A stretch of DNA of 64,000 nucleotides from Homalodisca vitripennis (taxonomy: Eukaryota > Arthropoda > Insecta > Hemiptera > Cicadellidae), in NCBI RefSeq assembly GCF_021130785.1, contig NC_060208.1, forward strand, positions 52,553,501-52,617,500, in the 5' to 3' direction. Under the pieces are notes generated by a model that worked only from the letters and a program-made list of their open reading frames with translations, had not been told where the DNA came from and did not search any database. Positions within the stretch are counted from its first letter, which is position 1. Each line of letters opens with the position of its first letter. This document shows, piece after piece, positions 47,201 through 62,180 of this stretch. The position numbers and the translations under genes are program-made.

Positions 47201-49978
47201 AGGGCGTGGATTTAAACTCTGGGCGTCATACTCTGTGAAGTAATGCAGAAGTTTTCCTTGAGTGTTACCATGAGGACAGCTATAATAGACTGATTATTAT
47301 ACAATCTACTTAACAACCCATAAATATATAATTGACCAAATTTTACCATGAATACATTTATTTTGTACCATATTCACATCTCCTTTTAGTTTCAAAAGCA
47401 TATGATTCTCGATTGTTTTCATCCCAAAGAATTTTATTTAAACGTGCTCTTTAACTGGTCTCTGAGAATAATATTCTCAATGCTATTTCAAGCGCATTTG
47501 CAGCTTAATCGTTGCATTTAAGGGGGTCGGATAGTGCAAAACAAACATTCCCCGTGTTAATTTTGCTACGTTGAATTTTACAACCACTTAAATCATTATT
47601 ATTTAGATATGCAGACTTACGTAGTATTCTATGTGTAACATGAAGGGAAATGCAGCTTTTATGCTCTTTTTGTTTAGGTCTTTTAATTTTATTTTATCAC
47701 TTTAAAACTTATTTTACATAAAAAAGTGATAGAGCAGAAATATTTGTATTGTTCGTCTACCTAACTTGTTCCTTTATATTCTTGAATAACGAGCCGGGCT
47801 TTAGCTTCATATTTGATGTCAGAATTTTCGCTTTAGAATCTCTACGAACTTAATTTTGGTTAGATTAATCCTGGGATGTTTTGTAAAATTCTAATCCCAA
47901 TGTTTGATTATAAACTTAGGAGTCAATATGCAGGTAAAGGGGACAGAGCTTTAATTTAAATATCGCCTGATTTCATTTAGATAATTCTGTATGGGTTTAT
48001 AACTATTTACAGATATTGACAGCCTAATGAGACATATTGGAGTGTAACAATTCACCTATTTCATATTCATAGATTTTTCAATTCGAGAATGTGCATTGTC
48101 TACTTGTACGCATGTCTCCTATTGGAGAATATTGCATTGTAACTAAATCAGGATATTGTTAACAGCATTACATCGTTAGATATTAAAAAATTATTATGGG
48201 GAATGCAGGAATTTGACCAAGTCATCAAATCTGTTGTATAATTTTCAAACCAATATTTCTAAAAGGGCTAGTAATATTTTGCCATATATGTTTTCGTGTT
48301 GGTCATATTGTAGCTTTATTTCTTCTGATTCTGCTTTGCAATTTTTTATCATTTCGCAGGTCTGTTTTGTAACATGGAGTTTCAGATAAAACAAATATTC
48401 CATGATGCTTAATATATAATCAAGAAGCTGGTAAAATGTATTCCATGATGATTAACTTTTTTATATGAACTTTGTCCTTCTATCACACTTTTCTTTGTAG
48501 AGTCCAAACATGTGTCCAACACTAAGAAGACCCTCAAGGTATATATAACTTACTAGTTTTTGCTCTCAGCCTAATACTCAGCCTCTCAGGTCGGAAATGA
48601 TACAGTGTAATTTTCGGTAAATTGAATATCACCTGTAGTTTCTTCTTCTGCAGTCAATTTATCCTCCTAGTCAGGATTAGATGTGTTACTCATACTTAAA
48701 CATATACTTAAACTTGCTCACACTTTACGTGAAATAAATACCTAATTGAATATTTCCTTTTCACCTGAGTTATTCCCTGGATTAATGTCTATTTCAGAAT
48801 AAAATCATCTGAAAAATCCTCTTCAAATAAATAAGATAAACTTTTTAAACTTAAAATTATACTTGTATTTTATAACTTCATTCAACAAACAAATATCCTT
48901 CAAAGGTATTTGAACGAGTATCTATGCCGAAACTAAATCAGCTGTGCTGCCAGAGCAGCTGATTTTCAGCAGTTAGATCTTGTCAAACTAAAGCAGATAC
49001 ATTTTGGCAGGTGTATCCTTATCATTCTTCTAATTCAGTTATTTTGCAGCAGATTACATTACAAAGTCAGTTCAATACAAAGGTTAGAATGGGGGTTTCA
49101 GGAAATGCTGTAACCTCAATTCCATAAAAATATCAATTAGAACCTAGTCAAAATAAAGGCATGGGAATGTCTTACAATAGGTTCGATTTCATTAATTACT
49201 GTATTAAGTTTCATTACTGTCCCTATTTTCATGTTTAAATAATGCTTTTTTTACTGAACCCGTAAAATCTACTTGCGCATATCAAGCCAATTTATTTCTA
49301 AATAACTATAGAATAATAATATTATTTATATATTTTTAGAATTTTACGTGATTTACGTACGTTCTCTAAACTTAAAAAAAATTTATTTCAGCTAGGAAGT
49401 TTTTGCTGAGGAACGTTGTGTAATTTTATGCTTTTAATAAAAAGTATTAAATTTTAAAGATGGTAACAAAATTTGATTAGAAATCGGTACACGAAACCAT
49501 ACATCTATCTATTAATGTCAAAACAATACCTTTAATTATAGGTTAAATTAAAAACCTTTAATTCAAAACAGCAATATGTTTTTTTCATCAAATCTGTTTT
49601 GGTTTCTATTGTTACCATAAATTCTAGGTAATTTAATAAAGGAATATTTGCAGGAAACACATTCATGTTCTCTGCATCGCAAATATAATGGAATCAGCGG
49701 AAGAAACTTTTGCAAAAATATCTCAGTTGTAAACAATAGCAGAGAGTAGAGGGAGTTTGGCGTCCCGGATATTACTGAAACTTATTTCATCCGTCCTATC
49801 CCTTTTTCGTTCTCTATCAAATGTAGCAGTCTCTTTTGTTTGAACAACATAATGTAAATGAATATCTAAAACTGTTCCAAATTCAGGTTTGAACAGTTTA
49901 AAAAAACGTTTTAAAACATACATTTTCAAAATAGATTACTTTTTATGTTAGCACAATTTTTCTTGGGTTTTATATATA
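47200..49978. other. Intron sequence without recognised features
   Basis: AT-rich; nothing supported. A 38-bp exon-like sequence at 48501-48538 is discussed under rejected items. Confidence 0.4.
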
Positions 49979-50470
49979 TTACTAGTTGTTACCCACGGCT
50001 TAGCAGGCATCATTTAAAATCAGTCCGCAGCCTATTTATTCAAAGCACTGTTGATGTAATATGAAGGTCTCCTATGATATTTTTGAAACGTAAGTAAGTA
50101 CATATTATTTCAGAATTTATGGTTAGACGATCAGAGGTCAGAGGATAGACTAACTCTTATATCAAATTTTGTGACTATAGAAGCTTTTCTGGGTCAAATC
50201 AATTATATTTTCGATGCCACATCTGTCCCAGATCAAGAAAATATTGACAAATGTCCTAAATACCTACTTTAGTTTTTAAAATCCAATAGATTTGCCACGT
50301 TGCTTTGATAAATAGCACTATATAACTTATGTTTCTTGGGCTACTCCCTAGCTACAGCCCAAATTTCACGCCAATCCATCAAATCTGAAAAATTGTATCT
50401 AAAATGATTCAGTGACTGTACTACATGCTGAGTGTATGATGTAAAACTTACTCTTTTTTCAAATTTGGAC
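49979..50470 (+). repeat. LINE/SINE-derived dispersed repeat fragment
   Basis: Starts actagttgttacccacggct, a motif recurring at the edge of many insect LINE-derived repeats (TTACCCGCGGCTTCGC type). It continues to tcacgccaatccatcaaat and atgattcagtgactg, which resemble tail-side sequence. A related taacccgcggcttta lies at 28325-28339, next to the LTR element. No open frame. Confidence 0.4.
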
Positions 50471-53400
50471 TTTAGTGAATTAATTTCCACACGTTTTTTC
50501 TTTAATATTTTATGTATGTTTGTTTTATGTCTTACAGTTTTTGACACAAGATATAAAGGGAGGGAATGAAATCTTTGTTAGTTTTCTGTTTTTGTAAAAT
50601 ATAGCGATATTAAATATCCGAAATCAAATATATGTTGTAGCAGTCTTATATTCGTAAAATCAAAAAATAACTTCCGGAACTCACAGCTTACTCGCTTTAA
50701 TATGCTATAATCAAGACTTTAAAGGAAAATCAAGTTTTTTTTAATATTCGTATTTATATTTTAAACCTCATAAAATAAAGAAATTTTCGTGACGAGTGAA
50801 AAAGTTTCGTCATATTCTAAAGGATTTATAAATAGCGTGATAAGTTTAAAATGTCTTTTGAAGTACTTTGCCTATTAAAGTGACTAGAATTTGGCTATTG
50901 ATCATTTTAAAATAACTCAATCAGTGTAGAATATATGCAGATACATCATAACAATACGATTCATTACATTGGATTGTTTTCTCAGTATAATAAACCACCT
51001 GCCTCCACATTATCAATATTTTCAATTGGAGCGTAGAAATATATTAATAATTATTTTATAGGTATTCATTGTATCATTAAATGTGTGGTAATTTTGTAAA
51101 CATATTTTATTTGTATCTAATTTTTTTTAATAAATTCGGTAAGGTTATCATGTGTAATTTCATTATTTAATCAAGTCAAATATGTGAACCCAATCGTCTT
51201 TTCTTATCCAATGCTCCTTAAAATGTGGCATTCAACACACAAGCAATTGGATTTGAAATTTTTTTGTCCTCATATTATGATTTCTTAATTATAGTTCTAT
51301 TGCCATTTTGAAAAAATCAACATTTATTTGTATCACTTGCCTTTTAACAAAACGTTATTGTAATCATCCCTTTTGGCACATAGAATTTTGGTGTGTGTTT
51401 TTTTTAAGTCAGTCAATTACAATAACATAAAATTTTAATATTACTAAAAGCTGAAGGTGAGTAAGTTCTTTTCATAGAATAGAACCGCAAGTATATCATA
51501 TTTAAATATAATGAACATATTTTTCTCATAACACCAATAAACTTTTGAAACCCGTCGTACAAGTAAATATTCCTATTTTCACCATAACTAAAAATATAAC
51601 ATGCTTCAATTTGTAAATATTTCCGTGTAAGAAAGGTTATGATCAATAGTCTTATCGATTACTTAAGGTCTTGGAGTTTGGGTTTTAAGTGTTTCCAATG
51701 CCTCCCATATTGGAATATTCCTCCAACTTTTCTAAACGGGGGAGGATTGCGAGGATGGTGATTTATTGCACTAGTATTTATCTCATTGAATACTTTAGAA
51801 CTATCCTATCCTAACTGTAGACTATCCATCTGGGAGTTTCTTTGATTATTTATGGATATTTCGCAGCTAGACGGAATCGTACACAGAGATAACAACTACG
51901 AAAAAGCACTTCACACTTACAATGCTCATTGGAACGCCTATTGGATGCTGAAAACAGAGTTCGTCATGTAATTATAATAGAAACATTAAAATGGATCCAT
52001 TAGTCGCAAGCTCACTACTGGTATTCGAGAGTAAATATTGATATTATTAATTATATGCTTATGGAAAGTATGCTGCACTGTAAATCCATTGAAATATACC
52101 CATGAGGGCAAACTAACTGTTGAATAAACAGAGCATGTAATTGAATCATCAATTCATATAATTTTAATACTCGTACCGTACGCAGCTAATCTTACGTTTC
52201 ACTTTTGCATTTGATTTTCATGTCGACTTTTCTAGTTATTAATAACAACCCACTAAGCAGAAAATTATTAAAACCTGTTTATTGAACATTTTTCTAAATG
52301 TCAGAATTCGATATTGGCGAAGGTTGTTCTAAAACAGTGATATCTCACTATTTTGTTAAGAAAAATTTTTTTACTTCCTTCCAAAATGGTAAAGAGATGG
52401 TAAGTATTATGTACATGCAAAAGAATGTTTGCAAACTGTGTCAAAAAGTATTTGCTGCCACTATTCCAAAACGGTGCTATTGAGGCTTAACCACTAGATT
52501 AATTCTGTTCAAATAGGTATGTGTGTTTAGTTTGTTAATTGGCCTACCCCCAACCTTTGTAAATCTTAACATTATCGTTCGATTTATTTTACCTATCGCT
52601 TGTCAAGAAATCAAATGCTTCTATAAACTGTTTATAATTTTGGTTTAATTAAGAAAACTCATTCTGTAACTGTAAATATTATTGGTTATAAGTGTTTAAT
52701 TGTTTAATTTAATTACGTTCATAATTATTTGTTGTTGTTATTATTATAAGTATATTGTTGGTAATGGATAAGACGAAAGGAAACATAAGTTTAGAAATTT
52801 ACAACCAATACAGTTATTAAATAGAAAACTGCGTTGCAAGAACTGGAAATATCCTCAACCATCACTTTCTTTTAGCTTTCATAAACCGCGATGTTTTATT
52901 TTTCTAACTTATACCCAAAATATTGTTATAGTTTAAAAAATCAGTTTTATTTTAGGTGAATCGTTTAATGCGACTTAGTTTGGTATACTTGTAAAGAAGA
53001 TTTTAATTCTAAAGTATTTAAATTTATATTAGGTTTTAAATGTTAGTAAACTTTAATTATTTCTTAAAAACATAGCTTACAGTTATTGATATACATTTTT
53101 CAAAAATACCAAATCAATAGGTTGGCTTTAAAAGCACATATGATTAATCCTCACTAAGAATGTGAATTTTAAAGAATATAATAAGACATAATTCAAAGAA
53201 CGTAGACCAGAACGACGTCCCCCTCCCCCTCTCCCCTAAACCAAATTGCCCAAGGTTAGTGCGTTGAAGACGATGCATTTGTATATCGTGTTTAGTTCAC
53301 CAAGGATAAAGTTTATTATGCTCAATAGATGACAATATATCAATCTTTCTAATCATATTCCAAACAGTACCTATATTTTATGGACGCATAAGCTATACAT

Positions 53401-54755
53401 GATACTATATTGTAATTACAAACTAAACTTATTCCAAAACTTAATAAAAACTGAAGCACGTGTGTTTCGGGCACAAAATAAACCGGTGTTGGAGCGGTGA
53501 TAATTCTCTCAAACAAAAAAGAACAGAAGCGAACGTCCATATCCCGACAAATGAGAACTACTGGGGTAAAACACGCACAATGGCTCATCCACTTCAATGT
53601 TCCCCAGTTGAATAACAATGATCGGTGGTTTGAATATTTCATCATGTGGATAGTGAACAAAAACTCACCGTCTGTTATGGACAATGGAACTAATAATAGT
53701 ACCTCTGTAATTCGTTTTACACGTAATAAAACAGACGTATTTATTAAAATGAAGAACACTTGTTAAAATATCAATTCAAATCATATTTCCTTATTATACG
53801 TGAATTTGTTCACGTTTGAATGAATTTATTACAACTATTTACAGCTGAATATTTTGCTAAATTAAATTACTATTCATTTTATATAGTGCATAATTTAACA
53901 ATTAGGTGCAATTCCAAATAAGAGTAATTAAACAATCCACAGCAGAGTATTATGTGTTCATTATGTCTTCACGCTAAACATAGGTCTTATTTATTCAATT
54001 CAACTTCAATGTCACATTAAAACTAGTTCAAAATTCACCAAATTCTAAGTATACAAAGAGTTTTGAGTTTGTACAATTCAGCTTATTAAAAGTCACTTGT
54101 ACCCAAGGATACGTTGCAACTATTACCAATTTTATGTTCGATTGACCCTTAAGGATGTTGAATGGGTAAGTTATAATACATTATTACTCGATGGGTCAAC
54201 CTATCTTATTCGATATATTTTACGTGACCAACAACACAAATTGATAAAAATGACCTCCCGTTTTGTGAACTAACGTGGATAAGCGTAACAAATGGGAGGA
54301 GAGTGTGACTATTAAATTTCGGCATCGTCTTTTAATATGGGATTCTATCCACCATACGTTTTATGTTGTTGAACTATATGAACAATCCTGCCACATACTC
54401 ATAAACAAGTTCAACTTTATTAATATATATTTGCGTTTCAGAAGTTTCCACTTATGCTTTACGCTCTTATTGACTCAAACTGAGAAATGCATCACTAATT
54501 ACGAGGGAATCATTAATACAGTTTAACTTGTACACGTTAGTCTACTAACTAACTAGTAACGTTTCAATGACAGCAGTTTATACCATAATAAAATTATTCA
54601 AATAGTTGCAATTACTGGTGTAATTCTAGCGCATAGACAGCGTGGACGTGATTCCATTTACTATCGTTAGCAGTTAAAATTGTACCATGACACAATGTGA
54701 ATGTTAACTTAAAATAAACACCTTTAAATTCAGGCCAGGCATCTAACAACTTTAT

Positions 54756-54760
<5 letters not shown>
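50471..54760. other. Intron sequence without supported genes
   Basis: AT-rich. Overlapping open frames occur at 53349-53759 (minus, 136 codons) and 53497-53766 (plus, 89 codons) with no recognisable domain. A pyrimidine-rich run (cccctcccc type) lies at 53217-53240. Confidence 0.4.

Positions 54761-54817
<57 letters not shown>
54761..54817. repeat. (TA)n microsatellite
   Basis: About 57 bp of perfect TA dinucleotides. Confidence 0.95.
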
Positions 54818-54822
<5 letters not shown>

Positions 54823-56449
54823 TAAAAAAAATCTATCCCTATTAAATATCAATGACAGTAACTAAACTATTGATATTTATCTGAGAGTTTTTTTAACTAC
54901 AGACTTGACACGACTCTTAAATGTACACATTTTTTTCCATGAAATAATCAATTTATAATAACTCTTATGACAATAAACCAATAATTAAATACAGTCAAAG
55001 CTCCAATCCGGAACGATATAAAATATAGCATGCCAGCTACTACCTTCACATGTTGGTGTTAGCTTGATAAACAAGAGCCTTGACAGAATTAAACTAAATA
55101 GAGATTTCCAGTTTAAAACTCGACTAATCCTATTTTTCAAAGGCTTTAGTTGCAATGAAAAATTCACAAATAATCACTGGTAATTGAAATTATATGCAAT
55201 ACATTTTAAAAGAGTCTGGGACTGGTATCGAGCAAGAGATGCTGCTATCACTATTCTTTATAAATATAGATACCTAGATACCAAAAAGGTGAGCATATAA
55301 CAAAAATATTTATGAGATGCAAACTGAAAAAATTAAAATACTTTTTCAATTTATTTCAATTACATTGGTTATTGTGATACAATTGTACTGTTATACTCAT
55401 GCAATAATAAAATTAACATAGAAACATACCGAATTATATTAGCCTCTTCCATTTTAACATCACTTAAAAATATTCTTATTATTATCTTTTACAATAATCA
55501 ATTTCTGCAGTGTGGGAACACAATAACAAATATAACTACAGGGTATCCAATATACTTGGTACTCAAACAAGTATATATTATATCAGGACATGTCTTGAAA
55601 ACGTTGCCTGGTTTAAAGTACGGGTAGTTGAATATAAAAGGAAGCGGGGAGTTCTCAACTTGCAGTGAAGTTTCTGCTTGACTCACCGATTTTAATCAAG
55701 ATTCAGCCACCATAACGGAAGTCACGTGTGCCTCAGAGGAAACTTTTACACTTCCGGCTTATAATTCCTCTTCATGCTGGAGCTTGACTGAACTATGTTA
55801 ATGAGCTTTCTTAAAATAAAAAACAGTCTCTACAAGTCTAAACATTCCTCAGGCTTAAGTTATCTCGTTATGGAGTGCAGTTGTAGGATAAATACCTGAG
55901 GTAATGACGTAAGTGGGCTCGGGACTGTTAAAGTAGAATAAAAAGTCAATATAAATATTATGAGTGTACTCTCTAACGTTACACGTTGTGGTGGTAACAC
56001 TGCCGCACATACACTGATTCCCATGTGTCTAGTCATTCTGGTTTTGCGACCAGAATTAACCGCAGTCGTTTGCTGTTTTACTGTGTTTTTACTGTTTGTT
56101 CGTTCTGAAATAGCTTATAAAAGAAATAGACCAGTAGGACTAAGACAAAAGGCACCTCGACTATCGTAAAATGTGAGGAATACAGTAAAGAAACCCCCAG
56201 GTTTAATGGGAAAGTATACGATGTGAAACAAAAATGCAGTTATTCTACGTAAGATTATTGTTGATACTTCAAAATTTCATAATAAATAAATCATTAATCA
56301 CAAGTTGCTACGTTTATTTCAATACATTAATCGCTATATTTCTTCGTCATTTTTATGATTTTGGTACAACTAAATCTAAGTGTACCCTTGTGAATATAAA
56401 TTCTACGAAAACACAATCCAATGATCGGATGTCAAAAGGATTGACAAGA
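54818..56449. other. Intron sequence without recognised features
   Basis: AT-rich; a somewhat GC-richer stretch at 55600-56160 contains no supported gene. Confidence 0.4.
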
Positions 56450-56530
56450 ATTTGCAGTACGGTGGTGAGGTATACCTGACCGGAAATAAGATTGTAGTCT
56501 CTCAAGATTTCCTGTTGCCACAGTGAGACT
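56450..56530 (+). repeat. GGAAAT hairpin motif, copy 1
   Basis: accggaaataagattg, then tagtctctcaagatttcc, closely match 62130-62165. The two ends (ggaaat and atttcc) are inverted, giving a short hairpin. Flanks include acggtggtgag, similar to the reverse complement of the right flank of copy 2. Confidence 0.55.
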
Positions 56531-59500
56531 GTCCTTTGACGCCATTTCCTACAAAAGCACGTGACCTTCATGTGAAATGTATCTGTCCGCTACATACAAG
56601 TCATTGTATTTGTTTTTGCAATATTTTCTTAATGATTTTTGTCATCACCGTACTTTAAAACTACTTTAATTGGTATCAATTTGCACTTTAAATAGGCATA
56701 GAAAAAGAAAAATGAATAATAATATAAATATAGAATAATACCATGCGTCTTGATGTGGTTACTGAGGTCGCCCCTCTCTATAAACAGTTTTGGTGATTAA
56801 TAGCGATTAAATAAACTTATTGCGTTAGCAATATATTAAACAGGGTTATAAAAAATCAACTTCTCTAATGTCATTTTATAATTGCACGTAAAAACGATAT
56901 TTGAGATACGTTCTGATTATCAGTACGATGACCGTGATAGTAACCCACTTTGTGATTCGTCACTAAATCAAGAAGTACAAATATTTTAGCTCGATAGAGT
57001 CTTATTTATTCCTTGTTGCGGTTTGTGTGGGATCAATTCTGAATGTTAAACTGTGTTCATTGTCCATTGAAATGATTGTTGTGAAGCTTTGTTGAATAGT
57101 ATAATTTAAATATTTATATTAGCGTTTTTGTAGACTGGTTAGTGGTTACCTACGTGTAGCCCAAGCCCAATATTAATAAATTTATTTGACATTTACTGAA
57201 GTTAGTTATACGTTATAGCTATAAAGAAGAAAAATACTTATCAATCATCTATTTATACGCAAATAACAATGGCAGCCAACTATTTGAACTAGTCTGATGA
57301 ATTGTATAAATTATTTAAATTTCATGTAACCGCGGTTACTAAAATATACATTTTATGTACTACGTCAAGTTTTAGTCCAATAAAAGTAATGTATTTATCA
57401 CATAACCAACATAAAACTATATATTTTCTAAAACTGTGTTAATTGTAAATTTATTTACTATCTCATGACTTTACATTTGTTTACGTAACTACCTTTTCTA
57501 ACTACATCCCTCGAAAATTACGACTTAAGGATTAAAAAAATGGAGTATATAATTCTAAATACTAGTTTCTTTATCATGGTGGTCTTTCATATAAATCCTT
57601 AGTATTCCATTTTTATCTTAGAGTTTATTAGTCTCAATCTTATTGGCATTTTTTATTTTTAAAATGTATAACATTCAACTGTGATGCTTTATTATAGTTA
57701 TTTATGCTTTAATTTGCTTTATTACATTATATACTTGAGCCTTGACGTCTTTCTAAGTAGTTTTCAACTTTGTTTAATCATATTTTAATTCATGGTTCAC
57801 AAGTTGGAAGTCAATATCCGTACTTGTTGAATTGTACCTCACTTCAGGTTTTGGAAAAAGTGTAAAACCAAATTACATATACTCTGAACATAATTCAGCT
57901 AATCATAAAAGTGGGTACCTAAATTTATTTACTCGTGTGTGTTAATATTTTTAGCTGGTTATTTCTAGGAATTGATTCTCCAGAAATTCCCTCTCTAAAC
58001 TGTTACCTTGTTAAGTCAGTGCTTCCTTAAACGTTGACGAGATCATCTGTGTAACAAAGAGAAACAGATCCTGAACTGAGGTGTAATAGCACGCTGATGA
58101 TGTGCGAGGGTCTAGTCACGTTCGGACGTGTTTGAACATGCTGAGCAGTAGACTGAACGTGCTTCTCACCTTAATGTCCCTCCATCACGTTCAACCTTTG
58201 TCACGGCTACTAGAATATGACAATAGGTGTTATAATCACTGATCTATGCCGTGAATCACGTTCTGATCTATAACTTGGTTAAGGATAATTGGTTATTTAA
58301 CTAAACTCTACGTGATCATCCGTCGCACCATCTATCAAATGACATTTATCATTAAACAAAGGTGTGTCTCTAAATTAAATATAAGTTTAAGATACAATCA
58401 GCTTATTTTTTCTATAATTAGATAGAGCACCGAGTCTGGGAAAAATCGAGAGAACATAAATATCAGGTGGAAGTTGTTGTCTATCAAGAATCAAAAAAAG
58501 GTAGCGTTATTTTTTTAAACGTACTTCAAATTGAGGTAGGTATACAAAATAATTAAATTAAAATATATGTAATTGCATCTATGATATTATAACTACTCAC
58601 CTTTGCCTCTTTGTACAAATCCCCCTCCAATATGGCAATACGGTCATGACAAAACTTGTTATATAGACATCCATCCAAGTTTTAAATACTTTAAAAAAAG
58701 TACAATATATGATCATAAAGAAATTTGAACTAGACTGAATTAAACAAATAGAGAAAGGATATTTAGATTTACAACCCTATTTTCATACATTTTCGACTTA
58801 TTGTTTACAAAGTAAATAGTGTTCCGTAATCGCATCTATAAATTTAGCTAGCGGAATTCATTTGTTAAAATAAGCAGGGAGTAAATAAGGGTCTATGACT
58901 AATATATGATTCTTATATAACTCTGTTTAAAGTTTGTGTGTTTTACGTTGAAAACATGTCTCTCGTTCAGATTAAGTTATAGTATTATAGTTTAGTATGG
59001 TTATTACTTATTAAAATATCAATATTTATATACGAATTTAGGTACTTTTTACAGTCTTCAGTTTATCTTTGGCCACTCAACCAATAAATCGGATGGAAAA
59101 ACGGACAGATAACGACACGAAAACAGGAATGTTTTGTCGGGTCCTTAACAAACTTAGGTAAAGTCCTTAGGAAACTCTTAGGTAAAACAAATTTTAACAA
59201 AGGTCAATTTCCACATAACACATTTCATATCTTACTAAGAACTTCGATTTTTTCCAAGACTTGTTGGACTACATTTCATTTTGTAAAAGAATATCATAAT
59301 TTGCTTTAATAATTGTGTTTATAATAATTATGTAGTAGATTTAGAAACTCATGTGTTTTATACTTAAATTTCTCTGGGATTACAAACATCGACAATAGCG
59401 CAAAATTCATTACCTAATAGGGTTGAAAACTCAAGAGCACGTTTAATCTCGAAAGCTCAAAGTTTGAGGTTATGTTGGCACACGAATTAAAACAGTTTGA

Positions 59501-62119
59501 TCACAGTCACGTTCAGACACGTTGCGTCGCAAACAGTTCACTCATGTCGATTGTTGAGCACACTCTTGACTTTCCTCAATTAGTGCTGATTAAAATATTG
59601 ATTGTCTCTAGCAGTTTGTAATAATACGTGTCTTATTTGAGCTTTTACAAAAGTCACAGAATTTTGAAGGCTTTGCACGTATATGAGAATTTCTGGTTCC
59701 AGTAAATTGTATTTCCGAAACCAATGTTGAGTTTCCCCTGTTACCACGACCAAGAAAGGTTTTAAAAACTGTATATTTATAGACGTTATAATTAACTCTT
59801 GACAGTATTTTTGTGTGCCATAGTTGACTTTGCCTTCTTTTCGTGATCAAGAAATGTATATACATACACAGGTCTGAGAAGCCTGCTTTTGTTTTTATAT
59901 AAGTCTTTCTATTTATAGAAAAAGCTAGATAGTAACTTTACCTTTGATATCTACAATACAGAACTGAACAAGTGTTATATGCTAATAATCTCGCTAACAT
60001 GTACAATTAAAGTATATCTTTATTAAAACTTATCTTTTTCTTAACTAGATAGACTGTGCTCAACAGTGTTTCAATAAAGAATTGAAATAAGAAGCGTTGT
60101 TACTATTAAGCTTACTCTTTGCTTTAAAGCAATATATATATAAGCAAATTTATAATGCTATAATAATAATTAATGAAACATATCGTTGTACTGTCATAAA
60201 ATAATGTTTAATCAGAACAGTTACATTTAACAGGCTCTTTCAATTTGAAATGGCCAAATCTTATGCCTGCCAAAATCATGTGCAGATCATAAACAGTTAT
60301 CCTCGTTTTCAAACATTTCAACTACAACAGCATCAACGCGTAATACATTATTTCGTGAGAAAATCTGATTGTGAAATCGCTAAAATGATAGTTTCCCATT
60401 GCCCAAAAAATAACTGCGACTTTAATTGCATAAACTGACAAAATATAATTTCTTGAAATTGAGGGGGATATCTGCAGTAAAATGTTGGTAATTAAAAAAT
60501 GTGTTTTAATATTAGTTGCACCTCGTCTCTATAAATGTTCAGAAGCAAAAATCAATTTTGTAATTTAATTTATGTAAATTTCATAAAAGCGAAATTTAAA
60601 ACTTTAATAAGCAATGGCATTTTACAAAATCGAATTATAACAATTACAGAAATCGTTGTCACAAATACAGCTGTCTACGTAAAGGTTTTCTTTTACCTCT
60701 CTTTGGAACTCTACATTGTTCGGAGCAGTTGTAGTTAGAAAAGATTGAATGCAGAGATTTTTATTTTCCTCAAAACCTATAATGTAAACATAAATACTCC
60801 AGGACATTTATATTCAAAATAAGCGTGTTTGGTATATGATTATGGCCTTAATTAGTTTTGTGTCAACGTCAAATTACTGTTTTAACCAGTGGTTTGTGTT
60901 AGTTTTCCCTCAGACTTATTCCATTTTTTTCCATAATCCAATAACGTTGGTCTTTTCTAGACAATTTTTACTGATAGCTTTAACTTCAAGAAATCTCATT
61001 AACATGGTTCATTCCAGTTATGATGTAAAAGGAAGTACGTGCCGGAAGTGTACAAAGATTTCTTGTGCTTGTAGAAACGTGATTTCCGTTATGGCGTCTG
61101 ACTCGTGATTAGATTAGTACCGGTGAGTCAAGTAAAAACTCGTCGGCAGCAAGTTGTGAACTTTCTATTTTGTTGAATTTATACTTAAAATATCAATATT
61201 TCATTCAAACTTTGTTTAGACATGTTCTGATGGAATATAAATTAGTTCTTTTCGTCTGTTAATGCAATGATTAGTTTATTGATGGTGTATGATTAGCTGT
61301 ATGTATTTTAATACAGAAATACAATGGAATAAAAGTAATAACATTTCTTTTTCATTTCATAAAATAATAAGCGCTTCCGACCATTAAAGCGTCTACAATG
61401 AGGTCGACGATCACTTCTGTTGGAAGTAAAGGCCACCTTAAATTTTCTATCATTGTTTGACATTGTAAGGAATTTACATCTCTGCTAGAACTCTATTTCG
61501 TTTCGGTATATCAAGGCCATGAGAAACTGATTTTCTAAGTGGAAATAATCGTATAACTCCCTCGAAGCGGCAGGTCATTTGTTTGTAACCGGTAGGTTGT
61601 TTTTGGATGATTCGCTTAGTATTTGTATAAAACCCGTAAATATATATAATTTTTTTTATATTAACCTACTTGTACGTGGTATCACTTTGCACCAACGAAC
61701 TAGAAAGAATTATTTTTATATACAACTTATCACAATGTAAAATATTTTACGGTAGGCCAAAATTCAAAAAACCAACACTCTATTAAACGCTTATATTATT
61801 GATATTGTATATAGCAATGATATAAATATTACAATACTCATTTTCCATGTACTAGACCTCAACTAAATGTAAATGTAAAAGCCTCCTTTATCTTCCCCTC
61901 TCCCTATCTGTTCCCTTGTTTACGTCATAAACAAATTCAAAACATTATAAAACAACTTTTTTGTCCCCAATAATTATCCAACGAGAGCATAAATAAAACA
62001 AACTCTTAAGTATTAAAAACCAATTGTTGTACGTGGTACTGTTTTGACCCCACAGGACATTATTGAAAGAGAAGTTTCACTAACGTGAAAGAACCAAGGG
62101 TGCAATGATGTGATTGGTT
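56531..62119. other. Intron sequence without recognised features
   Basis: AT-rich; the open frames here lack recognisable domains. A GC-richer stretch with clustered acgt motifs at 58090-58200 has a faint resemblance to 59495-59550. Confidence 0.35.
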
Positions 62120-62180
62120 GGAAAACCGGAAATAAGATTGCTGTCTCTTGAGATTTCCGGTTGTTCACCACACCGTGTTG
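62120..62180 (+). repeat. GGAAAT hairpin motif, copy 2
   Basis: aaccggaaataagattgctg, then tctcttgagatttccggtt. The outer AACCGGAAAT and ATTTCCGGTT are perfect inverted 10-mers, a better hairpin than in copy 1. Confidence 0.6.

Noticed and set aside
48501..48538. 38-bp exon-like sequence with a good pyrimidine-rich acceptor and a gtatat donor
   Set aside because: Its frame, if spliced after exon B, would read KSKHVSNTKKTLK in place of the conserved RIPSM continuation of S4, so it is not a channel exon; chance splice sites are common.
52298..52483. 61-codon frame with VCKLCQKVFAATIPKRCY, reminiscent of a BED zinc finger of hAT transposases
   Set aside because: Only the CxxC half is present; the His half and any transposase are missing.
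53349..53766. 136-codon minus-strand and 89-codon plus-strand open frames
   Set aside because: They overlap antisense to each other, show no recognisable domain, and have no convincing splice sites.
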